IMG/VR virus record: IMGVR_UViG_3300021142_000183
Coordinates: 1 to 23,425 of that record
DNA: 23,425 bases
Direction: 5' to 3' (one strand)
Origin: a virus
In this document: one piece after another, positions 22,429-23,425 of the stretch
Position numbering within the stretch: position 1 is the stretch's first letter
How the letters are laid out: each line of letters begins with the position of its first letter
Translations under genes and position numbers: made by a program
Notes under the pieces: generated by a model
The model's input: only the letters and a program-made list of their open reading frames with translations
Told to the model about the DNA's origin: nothing
Databases searched by the model: none

Positions 22429-23173
22429 AACATTCTCTACAGCAATATTTTTTATTTTCCCAAGGAACTGAACTAAAGGATGTATTGCATATAGGGCAAA
22501 TGGTGGTTATGCGTTTGCAGTTATCACCGTGATGTCTTGCATAGTTTCCGGGATCTACCACTTTAAGGCAATGCGGACATTCTGTTTTAGGAAGTTGACC
22601 ATTAGTCTGCATAAATCGTTGCCAGGGATTAGTTTGATGTCTTTCCTTCATACGAGTAGATGCTGCCAGTGTTTCTTCGGTAGAATTGGGTCCGCGTGAT
22701 TTCCTGGTTAACATATTTGCCTTTATCTCTGCTGCACGCTCTTCGCCATACAGTTCAATAAAGGATTTATTTTTACGATCAGAAGATAAAGATGCCTGCA
22801 TTTTTAACTTATAAGTAGTATAGAGATTAGATTGAAATCGACTTTGGTGTTTATTGGCTTGGTTGGTCATTGTCCATAATGCATATACCATCTTATTTTT
22901 ATCAGAGCTCGATAGCATTTTGGTAAGAAGTAGATGACAAATAAAGTGTTCTTTTGGGGTCAGTAATACTTTATTCCAGGAATTGAGTTTTAAATCTTTA
23001 AATTCCGGTTTAATAGATTTAGGTATAATGTGGTGCGATTCGTAATAAACATAGTCCTTATTATTTTTAGGTAGTTTATTGCGTTTCACTTGTAATGCAT
23101 TATTGATTATGTTATAATAGCATTTAGAATATTTATTAGAGAGAAAAGTTGAGGTAAAGTATTTGTTTAGCAT
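22385..23173 (-). CDS. HNH homing endonuclease (HEG3)
   Basis: 262 residues on the minus strand. The HNH core shows YYESHHIIPKS (H47, H48) followed by LNSWNKVLLTPKEHFICHLLLTKM, the pattern of phage HNH homing endonucleases. A basic middle region and two zinc-binding clusters follow (CPHC with a downstream HH...C; CPIC with CC..C). It is not closely related in sequence to HEG1 and HEG2. Its final 14 or so residues (to DASADLI) are encoded antisense to the QueE 3' end (44-base overlap), suggesting a lost stop after insertion. A GATAAATA box lies four bases before the ATG. Confidence 0.85.
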   Translation of the reverse strand: MLNKYFTSTFLSNKYSKCYYNIINNALQVKRNKLPKNNKDYVYYESHHIIPKSIKPEFKDLKLNSWNKVLLTPKEHFICHLLLTKMLSSSDKNKMVYALWTMTNQANKHQSRFQSNLYTTYKLKMQASLSSDRKNKSFIELYGEERAAEIKANMLTRKSRGPNSTEETLAASTRMKERHQTNPWQRFMQTNGQLPKTECPHCLKVVDPGNYARHHGDNCKRITTICPICNTSFSSVPWENKKYCCRECSMQGRRKDASADLI

Positions 23174-23178
23174 ATACT
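23149..23178 (+). promoter_or_regulatory. Sigma70-like promoter TTGAGG-18-TATACT
   Basis: The -35 is at 23149-23154, the spacer is 18 bases and the -10 is at 23173-23178. It reads rightward to the small genes at 23213. The -35 lies within the HEG3 coding sequence. Confidence 0.5.
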
Positions 23179-23185
23179 ATTTATC
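23178..23185 (-). promoter_or_regulatory. Leftward late box GATAAATA for HEG3
   Basis: On the minus strand this is GATAAATA. It lies four bases before the HEG3 ATG, which would make the message leaderless, and overlaps the last base of the rightward -10 TATACT. Confidence 0.55.
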
Positions 23186-23212
23186 TTTTACATTAGTTTT
23201 TGGGAGCCTTAT

Positions 23213-23284
23213 ATGAACGAACGAATTAAAGAACTTGCTGACCAGGCTAAGTGGTTAAGAGAAAGATTCGGAGTAGAAGAATGA
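23213..23284 (+). CDS. Tiny ORF, 23 residues
   Basis: The ATG at 23213 has a good ribosome binding site (GGGAG, 23202-23206). The frame encodes an amphipathic helix, MNERIKELADQAKWLRERF, ending VEE, and its TGA overlaps the next ATG (ATGA). The ribosome binding site and the coupling make translation plausible. It could be a short peptide or simply a leader that brings ribosomes to the next gene. Confidence 0.5.
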   Translation: MNERIKELADQAKWLRERFGVEE

Positions 23285-23425
23285 GCAACCTCTGGGTTAA
23301 TATTAGATTTGGTGCATACCATTTTCAGGTAGGTCGAGATCGCCCATGGGTAAGTTGGTCATTTAATCAATGCCATGCTAAAGAAAATAGACAGTGGAAC
23401 TTCAAATGGTTTGCTATCTATCAAT
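23281..23425 (+). CDS. Small protein, 3' end outside window
   Basis: It starts ATGA-coupled to the tiny ORF and is open to the end of the window (48 codons). The visible part is rich in aromatic residues (LWVNIRFGAYHFQVG, WVSWSFNQ, WNFKWFAIY), as in small phage beta proteins. No function can be assigned. Confidence 0.55.
   Translation, partial: MSNLWVNIRFGAYHFQVGRDRPWVSWSFNQCHAKENRQWNFKWFAIYQ

Noticed and set aside
1-23425. CRISPR array, integrase/attachment site or transposon
   Set aside because: No regularly spaced repeats, no recombinase gene and no terminal inverted repeats were seen. The mobile parts are homing endonucleases.

Overview
The window looks like part of the genome of a T4-like myovirus infecting a proteobacterium. 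It is AT-rich and tightly packed, with many ATGA and TAATG overlaps. Nearly all genes lie on the + strand. It carries a family B DNA polymerase, a gp45-like sliding clamp, a DsbA-like protein, long glycine/alanine/threonine-rich fibre proteins, T4-type late promoter boxes (TATAAATA or GATAAATA) and four free-standing homing endonucleases. The host cannot be named. The only pointer is a short iscU fragment that resembles proteobacterial IscU.

Layout. Positions 3-4405 hold the end of one virion protein and a complete 984-residue fibre-like protein. A terminator and a canonical late promoter follow, then a small two-helix membrane protein (4499), a 121-residue protein of unknown role (4880) and a 248-residue protein of unknown role (5326). 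Next comes a GIY-YIG homing endonuclease (6053) fused by overlap to a 37-codon remnant of iscU (6648). A strong sigma70-like promoter that overlaps the remnant's stop codon leads into dsbA-like and DNA polymerase genes (6829-10031). A second strong promoter leads into the clamp (10084), followed by a DpdA-like DNA guanine transglycosylase (10842). A run of small coupled genes around a DHH phosphoesterase follows (12382-14890).

Positions 14902-23173 hold three antisense homing endonucleases (14902, 18191, 22385). Between them lie a glycosyltransferase (15653), small unknown genes, a QueD-like T-fold protein (17841), a GalE-like epimerase (19357), a MazG-like protein (20315), a gene interrupted by an in-frame TGA (20616-21185) and the radical-SAM enzyme QueE (21541). 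The window ends in the start of another small gene.

How the genes may fit together. DpdA, QueE and the QueD-like protein together point to 7-deazaguanine modification of the phage DNA, a known anti-restriction strategy. FolE and QueC are not in the window, so the final base cannot be stated. The glycosyltransferase and epimerase could decorate DNA or virions, but nothing here decides which.

The most unusual features are four. First, an iscU start-of-gene fragment keeps its own ribosome binding site and stops just before the first cysteine. Second, each antisense homing endonuclease starts at a compact site where a leftward T4-type late -10 box abuts or overlaps the -10 of a rightward sigma70-like promoter. 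Third, a conserved-looking frame is split by one TGA yet remains ATGA-coupled to the next gene. Fourth, the QueD-like protein keeps its zinc histidines but lacks the catalytic cysteine. No stretch longer than 300 bases lacks a gene. The longest gap (4742-4879) holds a terminator hairpin and a structured leader.
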